NCBI GenBank assembly: GCA_016716135.1
Contig: JADJWX010000007.1
Coordinates: forward strand, 310,001 to 374,000
Origin: Lewinellaceae bacterium
GTDB taxonomy: Bacteria; Bacteroidota; Bacteroidia; Chitinophagales; Saprospiraceae
Direction of reading: 5' to 3'
Length of the DNA stretch: 64,000 nucleotides
How positions within the stretch are numbered: the first letter of the stretch is position 1; the number at the start of each line of letters is the position of its first letter. The notes below the pieces were generated by a model that ran no database searches, was not told where the DNA came from, and saw nothing but the letters and a program-made list of their open reading frames with translations. The position numbers and the translations under genes are program-made. This document shows positions 17,704 through 26,262 of this stretch, piece by piece.

Positions 17704-18942
17704 ATGTACAAACACACCGCCCAAGAGCGCTTTCTGCGCTACGTTCAAATTGATACGCAAAGCGACCCCGAAAGCAAAACCATTCCCAGCACGGCCAAAC
17801 AAAAAGACCTGAGCAAACTCCTGGTCAAAGAATTGCAGGAAATCGGGATCAAGGATGCCGAGCTCGACGAATTTGGCTACGTGTATGCCACCATTCCCGC
17901 CAATACCGACAAAAAAGTCCCGGTCATTTGTTTTTGCTCCCACGTCGACACGGCCCCCGATTGTTCCGGCGCCGGCGTCAAACCGATCGTACACAGCAAG
18001 TACAAGGGACAAGACCTGGTGCTGCCCGACGACCCAAGCATCGTGATCCGGGAAAAAGAGCACGAAGACCTGAAGCACCAGCACGGCAACGACATCATCA
18101 CCGCCAGTGGCACCACCCTGCTTGGCGCCGACAACAAGGCCGGCGTGGCAGCGATCATGGATGCCGCAAACATCCTGATCAATAACCCGGCGATTAAACA
18201 CGGCAAGATCCGCATCCTGTTCACCCCCGACGAAGAGATCGGGCGGGGCGTCAATAAAGTGGATATGAAAAAACTCGGCGCCCGTTTCGGCTACACCATC
18301 GACGGCGAAACGGCCGGCAGTATCGAAGATGAAACCTTCAGCGCCGACGGCGCCGTCATTACCATCAACGGCGTATCGGCGCACCCGGGTTTTGCCAAAG
18401 GCAAAATGGAGCACGCCATGAAAATTGCCGGGAAAATCCTGGCCAAACTGCCCGACCGCCTCAGCCCGGAACACACCGAGGGCCGGGAGGGTTTCATCCA
18501 CCCGACTGCGATCGAAGGCGGCCTGGAAAAAGCGACGGTCAAACTTATTTTGCGCGATTTCACGGAAGGCGGTCTCAAGCGCCACGCCCGGACCCTGCAA
18601 AAGATCGTGGATAAAGTGCTGGAAGGCTATCCCAATTCAACGGCGGAAGTAAAAATCACGGAGCAATACCGCAACATGGGCAAGGTGCTGCGCCGCTACC
18701 CGCAAGTAGTCGACAACGCCATCGAAGCGCTCAAGCGGGCGGGTTTTGAAAAACCGCTCAAGCGCGCCATTCGCGGCGGCACCGACGGCTCACGGCTGTC
18801 GTTTATGGGCCTGCCCTGCCCGAATTTGTTTGCCGGCGAGCACGCCTTCCACTCCAAGTACGAGTGGGTGTCGGTGCAGGATATGGAAAAAGCCGCCGAA
18901 ACGATCGTGCATTTGGCGCAGGTTTGGGAAGAGCGGAGTTAA
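17704..18942 (+). CDS. pepT: Peptidase T (tripeptide aminopeptidase)
   Basis: Cytosolic di-zinc M20 peptidase that removes the N-terminal residue of tripeptides. The protein is 412 residues, as usual. Motifs: SHVDTAPD (zinc His and catalytic Asp), GADNKAGVA (bridging Asp), FTPDEEIGRG (catalytic Glu pair), TIDGETAG, and IRGGTDGSRLSFMGLPCPN with EHAFHSKYEWV near the end. It has a strong terminator downstream (18982-19027) and appears monocistronic. Confidence 0.97.
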   Translation: MYKHTAQERFLRYVQIDTQSDPESKTIPSTAKQKDLSKLLVKELQEIGIKDAELDEFGYVYATIPANTDKKVPVICFCSHVDTAPDCSGAGVKPIVHSKYKGQDLVLPDDPSIVIREKEHEDLKHQHGNDIITASGTTLLGADNKAGVAAIMDAANILINNPAIKHGKIRILFTPDEEIGRGVNKVDMKKLGARFGYTIDGETAGSIEDETFSADGAVITINGVSAHPGFAKGKMEHAMKIAGKILAKLPDRLSPEHTEGREGFIHPTAIEGGLEKATVKLILRDFTEGGLKRHARTLQKIVDKVLEGYPNSTAEVKITEQYRNMGKVLRRYPQVVDNAIEALKRAGFEKPLKRAIRGGTDGSRLSFMGLPCPNLFAGEHAFHSKYEWVSVQDMEKAAETIVHLAQVWEERS

Positions 18943-18981
18943 TCCGGTCAATCCATTAATTTTAACTTGCATGGCAAGACG

Positions 18982-19027
18982 ACACAGGTTAATTTTAGCA
19001 AGCGCAAATTAGCCTGTGTTTTTTTTT
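18982..19027 (+). terminator. Rho-independent terminator after pepT
   Basis: ACACAGGTTAATTT (18982-18995) pairs with AAATTAGCCTGTGT (19006-19019), followed by a run of T. Confidence 0.85.
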
Positions 19028-19126
19028 CGTTCCAGATTGGAAAACCGGTTTGCGGAACCAACGCAGCGCCAAGGCAGCCGGCAAAAAATCAACAAACCAA
19101 CTCACACAGTTTAAAACAAGTATACC

Positions 19127-19546
19127 ATGGAAGACAAGGAATTTGATAAACTAAAAAACTCCGCCAAAGAAATGGCCGACAAAGCGGCCGAGCAACTCGA
19201 GCACCTGAAAGAAGAAGCCGCTGAAAAATTCGGGAAACTCAAAGATGCAGCCGGCGAAAAACTTGCCGAGTGGAGTGAGAAAGCCGAAAAAATGGCCGCT
19301 GAAGCAAAGGAGGAAGCTGCTGAAAAGGCGGCTGAGGTTAAAGCGGCCCGCGAAAAAATCGCTGCACACGAAGGCGGCGCGCTGGGTTTTCTGAGCGACA
19401 AAGCCAAAGAATTGTTGGACGAGGTAAAAGAGGAAGCCTCGGAGGCTGCTGAAAAAGGCAAGGATTTTTGGGAAAAAGCCAAAGATTTTGCCGCTGGGGA
19501 AAAGTCGGAGAAAAAGCCCGAATCCGACGAGGAGGAAACGGTTTGA
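19127..19546 (+). CDS. LEA-like amphipathic helical protein
   Basis: A 139-residue, very charged, Ala/Lys/Glu-rich protein predicted to be almost entirely helical, with reiterated 11-residue-like units (KEMADKAAEQLEHLKEEAAE, KLAEWSEKAEKMAAEAKEEA). No signal peptide or membrane segment. Late-embryogenesis-abundant group 3-like and YtxH-like proteins share this composition and are linked to desiccation or osmotic protection; that role is inferred from composition alone. Convergent with the transaldolase-family gene and separated from it by a word-hairpin. Confidence 0.7.
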   Translation: MEDKEFDKLKNSAKEMADKAAEQLEHLKEEAAEKFGKLKDAAGEKLAEWSEKAEKMAAEAKEEAAEKAAEVKAAREKIAAHEGGALGFLSDKAKELLDEVKEEASEAAEKGKDFWEKAKDFAAGEKSEKKPESDEEETV

Positions 19547-19561
19547 AGTACGGTACATTAA

Positions 19562-19646
19562 TTTTTTCACTACAGAGGCACGGAGGGTACGGAGGTTTTT
19601 AGAAAAATAGTACTCCGTGTACTCCGTGCCTCTGTGGTGAAAAAAA
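19562..19646. repeat. CTCCGTG-word inverted repeat, probable bidirectional terminator
   Basis: The left arm 19562-19594 pairs with 19613-19646; outer sequences are TTTTTTCAC and GTGAAAAAAA. It lies exactly between two convergent genes. Words match those at 4450-4480 and 29230-29312. Confidence 0.8.
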
Positions 19647-19647
19647 A

Positions 19648-20310
19648 TCAGGAATTCGCCTTCCGGTGATCTGCCAGAAACTGCTCCAGGCCAATATCCG
19701 TCAACGGGTGTTTAAACAAACCGAGGATAGCGCTCAGCGGGCAGGTCACCACGTCGGCGCCGGCTTTGGCGGCATCCACGATGTGCAGCGGATTGCGGAT
19801 ACTGGCGGCCAGGATCGCCGTGTCGTAACCCGCATTGTTGTAAATCTCCACAATTTCACGGATGAGCGTCATGCCGTTCCAGCCAATATCATCGATTCGG
19901 CCGATGAACGGCGAAAGGTACGTGGCGCCGGCTTTGGCGGCAAGAATCGCCTGCCCGGCTGAAAAAACCAGCGTGCAATTCGTCCGGATACCGATATCGG
20001 TAAAATGGGCGATTGCTTTCACCCCTTCCCGGATCATCGGGACCTTCACCACAATATTTTCGTGAATTTCGGCCAGGCGTTTGCCTTCAGCGACGATTCC
20101 TTTAAAATCGGTAGCGATCACCTCCGCACTCACATCGCGGCCTTCACCGACGATCTTGCAAATGTCCAGGTAATGCTTCAGGATATTTTTTTCTCCGGAA
20201 ATACCCTCTTTGGCCATCAGGGATGGATTTGTGGTTACACCATCCAGAATGCCCAACTCGGCGGCTTCCCGGATATGATCGAGGTTGGCCGTGTCTACGA
20301 AAAATTGCAT
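19648..20310 (-). CDS. Fructose-6-phosphate aldolase / small transaldolase
   Basis: A 220-residue TIM-barrel of the short transaldolase class. Signatures are MQFFVDTANL, GVTTNPSLMAKEG and VVKVPM, the last including the Schiff-base lysine; TNCTLVFSAGQAILAAKAGA and SPFIGRIDDIGWNG are also present. The substrate could be sedoheptulose-7-phosphate (pentose-phosphate pathway) or fructose-6-phosphate; sequence alone does not decide. The SRP RNA gene lies upstream on the same strand, ending 84 bases before this start. Confidence 0.93.
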   Translation of the reverse strand: MQFFVDTANLDHIREAAELGILDGVTTNPSLMAKEGISGEKNILKHYLDICKIVGEGRDVSAEVIATDFKGIVAEGKRLAEIHENIVVKVPMIREGVKAIAHFTDIGIRTNCTLVFSAGQAILAAKAGATYLSPFIGRIDDIGWNGMTLIREIVEIYNNAGYDTAILAASIRNPLHIVDAAKAGADVVTCPLSAILGLFKHPLTDIGLEQFLADHRKANS

Positions 20311-20394
20311 AAAAAAGAATTAATGGGTGAGCGCTTGCCGGCGGAATGGAAAGGGAGAATCCGCCATGGCCTTGGCGAAGGCGGATAAAAAAAA

Positions 20395-20479
20395 GCGCCA
20401 GACACACCGCTACAACCGCATACCCTTGCTGCGTTTCCGCCCTGGGGGAGTTTTGCAGGAGCTGGTCGCCCGGCGCCGC
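20395..20479 (-). ncRNA. ffs: Small bacterial signal recognition particle RNA (4.5S type)
   Basis: On the minus strand the apical domain reads CAGG-GC-GGAA-AC-GCAGCAAGG, i.e. the conserved GGAA tetraloop with the flanking symmetric and asymmetric internal loops that bind Ffh. The ends pair (GCGCC with GGCGC) and the 3' strand runs straight into a T tract, forming its own terminator. An exact promoter box TACCTTTG (20482-20489) sits just upstream. Length of about 85 nucleotides fits the small SRP RNA class lacking an Alu domain. Exact ends are inferred. Confidence 0.78.
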
Positions 20480-20481
20480 CG

Positions 20482-20489
20482 CAAAGGTA
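20482..20489 (-). promoter_or_regulatory. -7 box TACCTTTG for SRP RNA
   Basis: An exact TAnnTTTG match on the minus strand immediately upstream of the predicted 5' end of the SRP RNA. Confidence 0.65.
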
Positions 20490-20575
20490 CAATCTTAGGC
20501 CCGGAATTTTTACAGGTCTTTCGCTCCAACCAACAAATTATTTCATCAAACTACTATTTCTGCGCATTTGCAGGA

Positions 20576-20583
20576 TATATTTG
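20576..20583 (+). promoter_or_regulatory. -7 box TATATTTG upstream of the helicase
   Basis: An exact TAnnTTTG match 50 bases before the ATG at 20634, divergent from the SRP RNA promoter about 90 bases away. The remainder of 20311-20633 holds the SRP RNA and no protein gene. Confidence 0.55.
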
Positions 20584-20633
20584 TGTCAAAACTCCAGCTA
20601 CACACCGCTTAATCGCAATTTCACCGATTTAAT

Positions 20634-23600
20634 ATGGAAAATAATAGTCCGGATACCGCCGCTCCAACACCTGCATCGGAAGTCACCCAAAACCGCGCCG
20701 TACCAGCGCCTCCTACCTACAGCGGCGATGCCCTGACCTGGTTAAAAACCCTGCCCAACAGCCTGAACCGCGCCGATCTGTTTGCTCTAAACGATAATGA
20801 ATTTGCCATAAAGTGCATCAGTTCGCTGGTGGAGAACCGGCATTTTGACCTGCCGGTAAAAGCTACCCACCCTGCTACCATCTGGTTCAACCATTTTTAT
20901 TTTGAAGCCAAAAACCGCGAAAAAGTATTCGGCACAAAAAACCTGGGCGTTGGCTACCCGCTTGTGTTTGCGCAACTTGGCGGATACACCCTCCATGCGC
21001 CACTTTTTTTATGGCAAATCCAACTCGAACCCCATGCCCAGCACCCCGATGAATGGACGGTATTGAAAACAGAAAACCAGTTTATCATCCCCAACTATCC
21101 GCTTTTCCACCTCATCGATACGCTAAAAGGCACCAATTACTCCGCCAGTGCCCGCAAACTGGCTGAAAACAACGAACTCAACGCAAGTACCCTTGGCAAC
21201 CTTGCCGGCGCCATTCGAGAATCACTTGGTCTGGAAGAAGAAGGCCTTCCGATGAGTGTACAACCCTGCCCAACCGACGATGCGCTAAAAAAATCCGTCG
21301 AAAAAGGCCAACTGCGCTGGTCAGCCGTTGCCGGCATTTTCCCGGTCCTGCCTCGTACAACTGTTACGGTTGCGCCGGTTGTTGCCCCGGACCTGCCGAC
21401 CGACCTGGAATGGAAACATGCCCTGACCATGTTGCCCCTCGACCCCTCGCAACGTTCGGTGTTGGAGGCTGTTCAAAAAAATGCCCTGACCGTCGTTGAA
21501 GGCGCATCCGGAACCGGTAAAACCTATCTCATCTCTGCCATCGTTATCAATGCCCTGTCGAATGGAAAAAAATGCCTGGTCGTATCCAAGAGCATTAATG
21601 CCCTCCGACGGGCGCAAAAGTTTTTGCTGGAGCACGGCTTTGGCGATGTTTCTTTTGTGTTGCGCGATACCGTTAGCGACCACATGATGCTGGCCGACAT
21701 GCTCCGCATGGCTGCCGAAAACAAAGCGAAGGTCAACTTCAACGAAGAGGTTTTCAAAACGGCCTTAAATAAAACCCTGCGTGAAAAAGGCAAACTGGAT
21801 CAGGCATGGCGCGATTTGCACAAGCCGGTTTTTGGCGATCTCAACTTTACAGAAACCGTAGGACAATTTTTACGCGCCAACCGTACCGAAGGCAAAGAAT
21901 TGTTGCTCAGCCAAATCAACCTGACCGACTTTTTATTTAACAAAGACGAATACGACGGGATTGAAGCCGCCATTTACGACAGCGAGCCACTGTTCCGCCG
22001 CTTCCCCACCCTCGACCATCCGCTCAACAACCTCGACAGCGCCATCTTCACCGAACGCTCCAGTGCCGACGGCCTGGCCTGGACGGAGAACCAGGTCAAA
22101 ATACTGCTCGACAAAGCCACCGCCATACACCACCGGTTTATTTCAAAAACCAATGATTACACCGAAGCACTGCTGGATCATTACGAACAGCATTTCTTCG
22201 AACTGGCCGCCCAAACCAAACGTATGCAGGACAGTATTGAAGATGGGATTCAACGCTTCGGACCGGAATTTGAAAAACCGGCCTCCGGCACAGAAAAATT
22301 GTATGGCGTATTCTCCGACCGCTACAAGCAAATTTCTGTAGCCAAACAAAAACTCGGCGAGGCTTATGAAACCCTGCGACAATCCTACGCTCAACTCAAG
22401 TATTTTGACTTTGAGTTCCCGGTAGCTTTCGACATCCGCAACATCAAAAAAATTGCCGGGCTCGCAAAAGATTTTGACAATGCCCTCCGTCAATGGCGCC
22501 GGCGCATTCCGGGCATCGTGCGTGAAGATGTACGGCGCCTCAATGCTAAAAGTATTCACGGCGAGCTCGATTTCCGGGAACAGATCAAAGACCTGGAGGC
22601 GGCCATGGATACCTTCCTTGAAGAATTTAACGACACGGCCCTGTACCAGGATTCGCTGAAACACGAAATGCTCACCATCCCCAAACGGCAGGAATTTCTG
22701 GAAGATGTTATCGCGCGTTTGGAAAACACCCAGTTTTATCTCCGGGATTTCGAGGATTTCTACATCTGGCAAAGCCACTGGCTGAAACTTTCCATACCGG
22801 AGCAAAAGGTCGTTCGGGCACTTTGTAAAGTGAAGCCGCACAACTGGGTTGCTGCTTTTCAAAGTTGGTACCTGCACCACTTTTTACAAAATGAGTACAG
22901 CCCCAGCTTGCAGTGGGATGAAGAAACGCTTGAGAATTATTACCAAAATGCCCGCGAACTGGCACAACTCCTGCCCGGCCAGATCAGTGCGCATTGGCAA
23001 GCCCGGAAATTCAAAGCCTTGCGCGCCCTGAAATCTGCCGATGCCAATGCATTCAAAACCTGGTTCGGGAAAAATAACCGCGCGCTGTCGAAAGCCCACA
23101 AGGCAGACGAACTTTTTGAAAAACACATGGAAGCGCTTACTGAAACGCTCCCCGCCCTACTCGTCAAACCGCAGGTGGCCCTGGATCTCGTGCAAGCCTC
23201 CAACATGGTATACGACCTGGTTTTGGTCGATGAAGCCCACAACATTCCAAAACAGGAGTGCTACCACCTGTTCGACCTGGCCAAAAGCCTGGTCATTTTC
23301 GGCGATGTCAAGCAGGACATGACACCGGAGGCTGAGGATGACTTGCTTGAATTTTGCAAAACGCTGAATCCAAAAGCCTACACGCTTGAATATCAGCATC
23401 AGGATAGCCCGGAAGAATGGATCCGGTTCAACCAGATCGCATTCGGTACGCCTTTCCAACGGCTTCCGTCGGGCTTTTCAGCCAACGACGTCACCGTGGT
23501 TGCCGATGTGGAAGGCCGCTACGACGAAAGCACGGCCACCAATGAAGCCGAAGCCCGGCAAATTATCGACTGGCTCAACCTGATCGAACCGACTCCGGCG

Positions 23601-24425
23601 AAAACCTATCCCGTGGTCGGCATCGCCTGCTCCACGGTGGAACAACGCGACCTGATTGCGGGGCAGCTGCTCAAAATCCGCCAGCGGAAAACGGCCGGCC
23701 ACGAAAAAATCCAGCAACTCCACCTCAATGGCCTGGGCGTTTACCAGTTTGCAGAATTGCAGGGCCAGCATGTCGACATTTTGCTGCTTTCCATTACGCA
23801 CGGACTCGTCGACGCACAGGGCAACCTGACCAATCACCTGCATTTCTGGAATACGCAATTGGGTTTTAACCAGTTGCACGTAGCGCTCACGCGGGCCACA
23901 CAGAAAATTTATATCGCGCACTCCATCCCGCCGGGATTGCACTCCGTGCTGGCGGCCAACAAAAGTTTTATCGGAACCTGTGTTTTGTCGCACCTGGTCA
24001 GCTTTGGCGAATTGATTCAAAACGGCGACAAAGCGGGCGCCAACGAACAACTGGCAACGATGAAAGCCCTGCTGGATTACCCGGAAACCCGCTTCACCAC
24101 CACCGCCTTCATGGAAGAAGTGGAATACGCCATGCAGCCCTATTTTGAACCCGGCCAATTACAACGCAATGCCCTGGTGGAGGACGTAATGGTACCTACC
24201 GTGGTACAACGCGACGATAGCCGGAGCATCCTGCTGTACGACGGCGTGCTTGCCAAAAGTCAGCAGCCTTCCTATGAATGGGAAAAAAAGGTGCAGCGCT
24301 ACTTTGCCAAGCGCAATGTGAACAGCGTACCTGTTTTATCGGTACAGTGGTGGAAAAGCCCCCGCCAGGAGGCCCGAAAACTGGCAGCCAAAATGCTACG
24401 GCAAGAGCAGGAGCAGAACACCTAA
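20634..24425 (+). CDS. Large superfamily 1 helicase (DUF4011/AAA type) with C-terminal degenerate Vsr-like nuclease domain
   Basis: A 1263-residue cytosolic protein. The Walker A GASGTGKT is at residues 290-297. The core is split by a long helical insertion of about 550 residues. Then come Walker B LVLVDEAHN (DEAH at 866-869), motif III VIFGDVKQDMTPE, and late motifs FAELQGQHVDILLLSI and LHVALTRATQKIYIAHS. The last 100 residues (about 1155-1255: FMEEVEYAMQPYF, ILLYDG, YEWEKKVQRYF, VLSVQWWKSP) follow the outline of the MTES_1575/Vsr-like nuclease at the end of DUF4011 helicases. However, the acidic catalytic positions appear replaced (LLYDG for the usual ECDG), so the domain is probably inactive. 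No other defence gene flanks it. Function could be RNA/DNA unwinding, repair or defence. Confidence 0.85.
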   Translation: MENNSPDTAAPTPASEVTQNRAVPAPPTYSGDALTWLKTLPNSLNRADLFALNDNEFAIKCISSLVENRHFDLPVKATHPATIWFNHFYFEAKNREKVFGTKNLGVGYPLVFAQLGGYTLHAPLFLWQIQLEPHAQHPDEWTVLKTENQFIIPNYPLFHLIDTLKGTNYSASARKLAENNELNASTLGNLAGAIRESLGLEEEGLPMSVQPCPTDDALKKSVEKGQLRWSAVAGIFPVLPRTTVTVAPVVAPDLPTDLEWKHALTMLPLDPSQRSVLEAVQKNALTVVEGASGTGKTYLISAIVINALSNGKKCLVVSKSINALRRAQKFLLEHGFGDVSFVLRDTVSDHMMLADMLRMAAENKAKVNFNEEVFKTALNKTLREKGKLDQAWRDLHKPVFGDLNFTETVGQFLRANRTEGKELLLSQINLTDFLFNKDEYDGIEAAIYDSEPLFRRFPTLDHPLNNLDSAIFTERSSADGLAWTENQVKILLDKATAIHHRFISKTNDYTEALLDHYEQHFFELAAQTKRMQDSIEDGIQRFGPEFEKPASGTEKLYGVFSDRYKQISVAKQKLGEAYETLRQSYAQLKYFDFEFPVAFDIRNIKKIAGLAKDFDNALRQWRRRIPGIVREDVRRLNAKSIHGELDFREQIKDLEAAMDTFLEEFNDTALYQDSLKHEMLTIPKRQEFLEDVIARLENTQFYLRDFEDFYIWQSHWLKLSIPEQKVVRALCKVKPHNWVAAFQSWYLHHFLQNEYSPSLQWDEETLENYYQNARELAQLLPGQISAHWQARKFKALRALKSADANAFKTWFGKNNRALSKAHKADELFEKHMEALTETLPALLVKPQVALDLVQASNMVYDLVLVDEAHNIPKQECYHLFDLAKSLVIFGDVKQDMTPEAEDDLLEFCKTLNPKAYTLEYQHQDSPEEWIRFNQIAFGTPFQRLPSGFSANDVTVVADVEGRYDESTATNEAEARQIIDWLNLIEPTPAKTYPVVGIACSTVEQRDLIAGQLLKIRQRKTAGHEKIQQLHLNGLGVYQFAELQGQHVDILLLSITHGLVDAQGNLTNHLHFWNTQLGFNQLHVALTRATQKIYIAHSIPPGLHSVLAANKSFIGTCVLSHLVSFGELIQNGDKAGANEQLATMKALLDYPETRFTTTAFMEEVEYAMQPYFEPGQLQRNALVEDVMVPTVVQRDDSRSILLYDGVLAKSQQPSYEWEKKVQRYFAKRNVNSVPVLSVQWWKSPRQEARKLAAKMLRQEQEQNT

Positions 24426-24585
24426 GAACTTGTCCAGGTTTTCATGCTGAGCCGAAAACGGGGGAATTTTATTTCAGGCAAGACAAATTTCGCAGCCGTA
24501 TGTGGACAATCCGGTGAGAAATTTAACGCAGCATGGAATAAAATTAGCCGTTTGGAGGCCAGTAATGAAATCCTGGACAAGTTCT
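24425..24585. repeat. MITE-like long inverted repeat downstream of the helicase
   Basis: Terminal inverted repeats AGAACTTGTCCAGG (24425-24438) and CCTGGACAAGTTCT (24572-24585) are perfect. Inner segments around AATAAAATT and CCGTTTT also pair imperfectly, so the whole 161 bases can fold. No open reading frame or transposase is inside. It begins at the helicase stop codon. The rest of 24586-24699 shows nothing further. Confidence 0.75.
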
Positions 24586-24699
24586 AAAAGTCGGATAGGC
24601 GACCAAGGCAAAAACACTGCTGTTTCAGGGTTTAAAAAATTACCTGTTTCAGGTTAGTTGGTATCTTTTTTGTTTGATGCCGGTTAAATCTGAAACGCG

Positions 24700-26190
24700 A
24701 TGAGAAAATTTATCCTTTTACTCCTTTTTCTGTTGTGGGGACTGACTTATTCCACCACAGCCTCAGCCCAAAACAAGGCTTTTCCAAATGCCGTTCATGC
24801 CAAACTCAATTTCTTTGACTATGGCTCCCTGAACGATGAAGATTTCAAACTCGGCGAAGGCTTCGAAGTCGGATACTTCCGGAATATCGCGCCTTTTCTG
24901 AATGTCGGCGTGCCGTTCAAACTGGGACTGGCCAAATTGCCCGGCACCACGGGAAATACTGTAACCACCAGCCTCGACCTCGTTTTTCACCTGGAAAATA
25001 TTCGCGACGAGGCTAAAATATCGCCCTACGCATTTGCCGGCGGCGGGTATTTCCTCGAAGAATTTGAAAACGGCCACCTGCAATTCCCTTTTGGCGCCGG
25101 TGTGAACTTTCGAATTTCACAGTATGCATTTGTCAATGCACAAGTCGAATACCGCAAAGCGACCAATGACATGCGCGACAACGTGCAACTGGGCCTCGGT
25201 TTCGTTTATTTGCTGCACAAAGCCGAACCCAAACCCGAACCACCCGCCGACCGCGACCTCGACGGCGTACCCGATCTCACCGATCAATGCCCCGACCAGC
25301 CCGGACCGGCAGCAGCTTCCGGCTGCCCGGATCAGGACAACGACGGCGTGGCCGACAAAGACGACGACTGCCCGACTGAGGCCGGCACGGTGGCCACCGC
25401 CGGCTGCCCGGATCAGGATGAAGACGGCGTAGCCGACAAAGACGACGAATGCCCAACCGAAGCCGGCACGCTAAACGGATGCCCCGATACCGATCGCGAC
25501 GGCGTAGCCGACAAAGACGACGAATGCCCCGATGAGGCCGGCACCGTGAAAGGTTGCCCGGATTCCGACTACGACGGCGTAGCCAACAAAGACGACAAAT
25601 GCCCCCGCGAAGCCGGGCCTGAAAGCAACGGCGGTTGCCCGCTGGTAAAAGACAGCGACGGCGACGGCGTGGCGGATGACGTTGACCCCTGCCCCGATGC
25701 CGCCGGCACACTGGGCGGTTGCCCCGATACGGATGGCGATGGGATCGCCGACAACCTCGACAAATGCCCGAACTCTGCCGGCCCGGCCACCAACTTCGGC
25801 TGCCCGGAGGTGAAGAAGGAAACGAAGGAACGCCTGGAATTTGTAACCAAAAACGTACAGTATGAAACCGGCCGGGCCGACCTGAAAATTTCCTCGTTCA
25901 AGGTGCTCGACGAAATTGTAGAGATCATGAACCAATACCCCGACTACAAACTGGATATCCGGGGGCATACCGACGATGTGGGCCGTTCAGAGAAGAACCT
26001 CCAATTGTCAAAAGACCGGGCCCGGGCTTGTTATGATTACCTCGTGTACCGCGGGATTGATGAAAAGCGCCTGCGTTCCAAAGGCTACGGTGAAACGAAG
26101 CCCATTGCCAGCAATAAAACGGAAAAAGGGCGCGAGCGCAACCGCCGGGTAGAGTTCGAATTGGTGCTGGACTACAGCCCGGAAAAATAA
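24700..26190 (+). CDS. OmpA-family outer-membrane protein with thrombospondin type 3 calcium repeats
   Basis: A 496-residue protein with a signal peptide ending ASAQ and an N-terminal eight-strand-like beta-barrel region (to about residue 178). Seven D-x-D-x-D-G-V-A-D type repeats with paired cysteines follow (e.g. DNDGVADKDDDCPTEAGT), about 183-365. The C-terminal OmpA peptidoglycan-binding domain contains NVQYETGRADLK, LDIRGHTDDVG and RNRRVEFELV. The barrel sits in the outer membrane; the calcium-binding repeats form a rigid periplasmic stalk to peptidoglycan. Closely related architecture is common in Bacteroidota. A strong hairpin terminator follows. Confidence 0.93.
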   Translation: MRKFILLLLFLLWGLTYSTTASAQNKAFPNAVHAKLNFFDYGSLNDEDFKLGEGFEVGYFRNIAPFLNVGVPFKLGLAKLPGTTGNTVTTSLDLVFHLENIRDEAKISPYAFAGGGYFLEEFENGHLQFPFGAGVNFRISQYAFVNAQVEYRKATNDMRDNVQLGLGFVYLLHKAEPKPEPPADRDLDGVPDLTDQCPDQPGPAAASGCPDQDNDGVADKDDDCPTEAGTVATAGCPDQDEDGVADKDDECPTEAGTLNGCPDTDRDGVADKDDECPDEAGTVKGCPDSDYDGVANKDDKCPREAGPESNGGCPLVKDSDGDGVADDVDPCPDAAGTLGGCPDTDGDGIADNLDKCPNSAGPATNFGCPEVKKETKERLEFVTKNVQYETGRADLKISSFKVLDEIVEIMNQYPDYKLDIRGHTDDVGRSEKNLQLSKDRARACYDYLVYRGIDEKRLRSKGYGETKPIASNKTEKGRERNRRVEFELVLDYSPEK

Positions 26191-26227
26191 ACTGCTCTTC
26201 CGTTACGGCGAATTGAATTATGCCTGC

Positions 26228-26262
26228 ACATGAGCCACTTCAGTTGTTGAGGTGGCTCATGT
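26228..26262. terminator. Bidirectional hairpin between ompA-type and flippase genes
   Basis: ACATGAGCCACTTCA pairs with TGAGGTGGCTCATGT, with one mismatch. It lies between convergent genes and overlaps the last codons of the minus-strand gene (stop at 26257). T-rich sequence follows on the plus strand. Confidence 0.75.
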
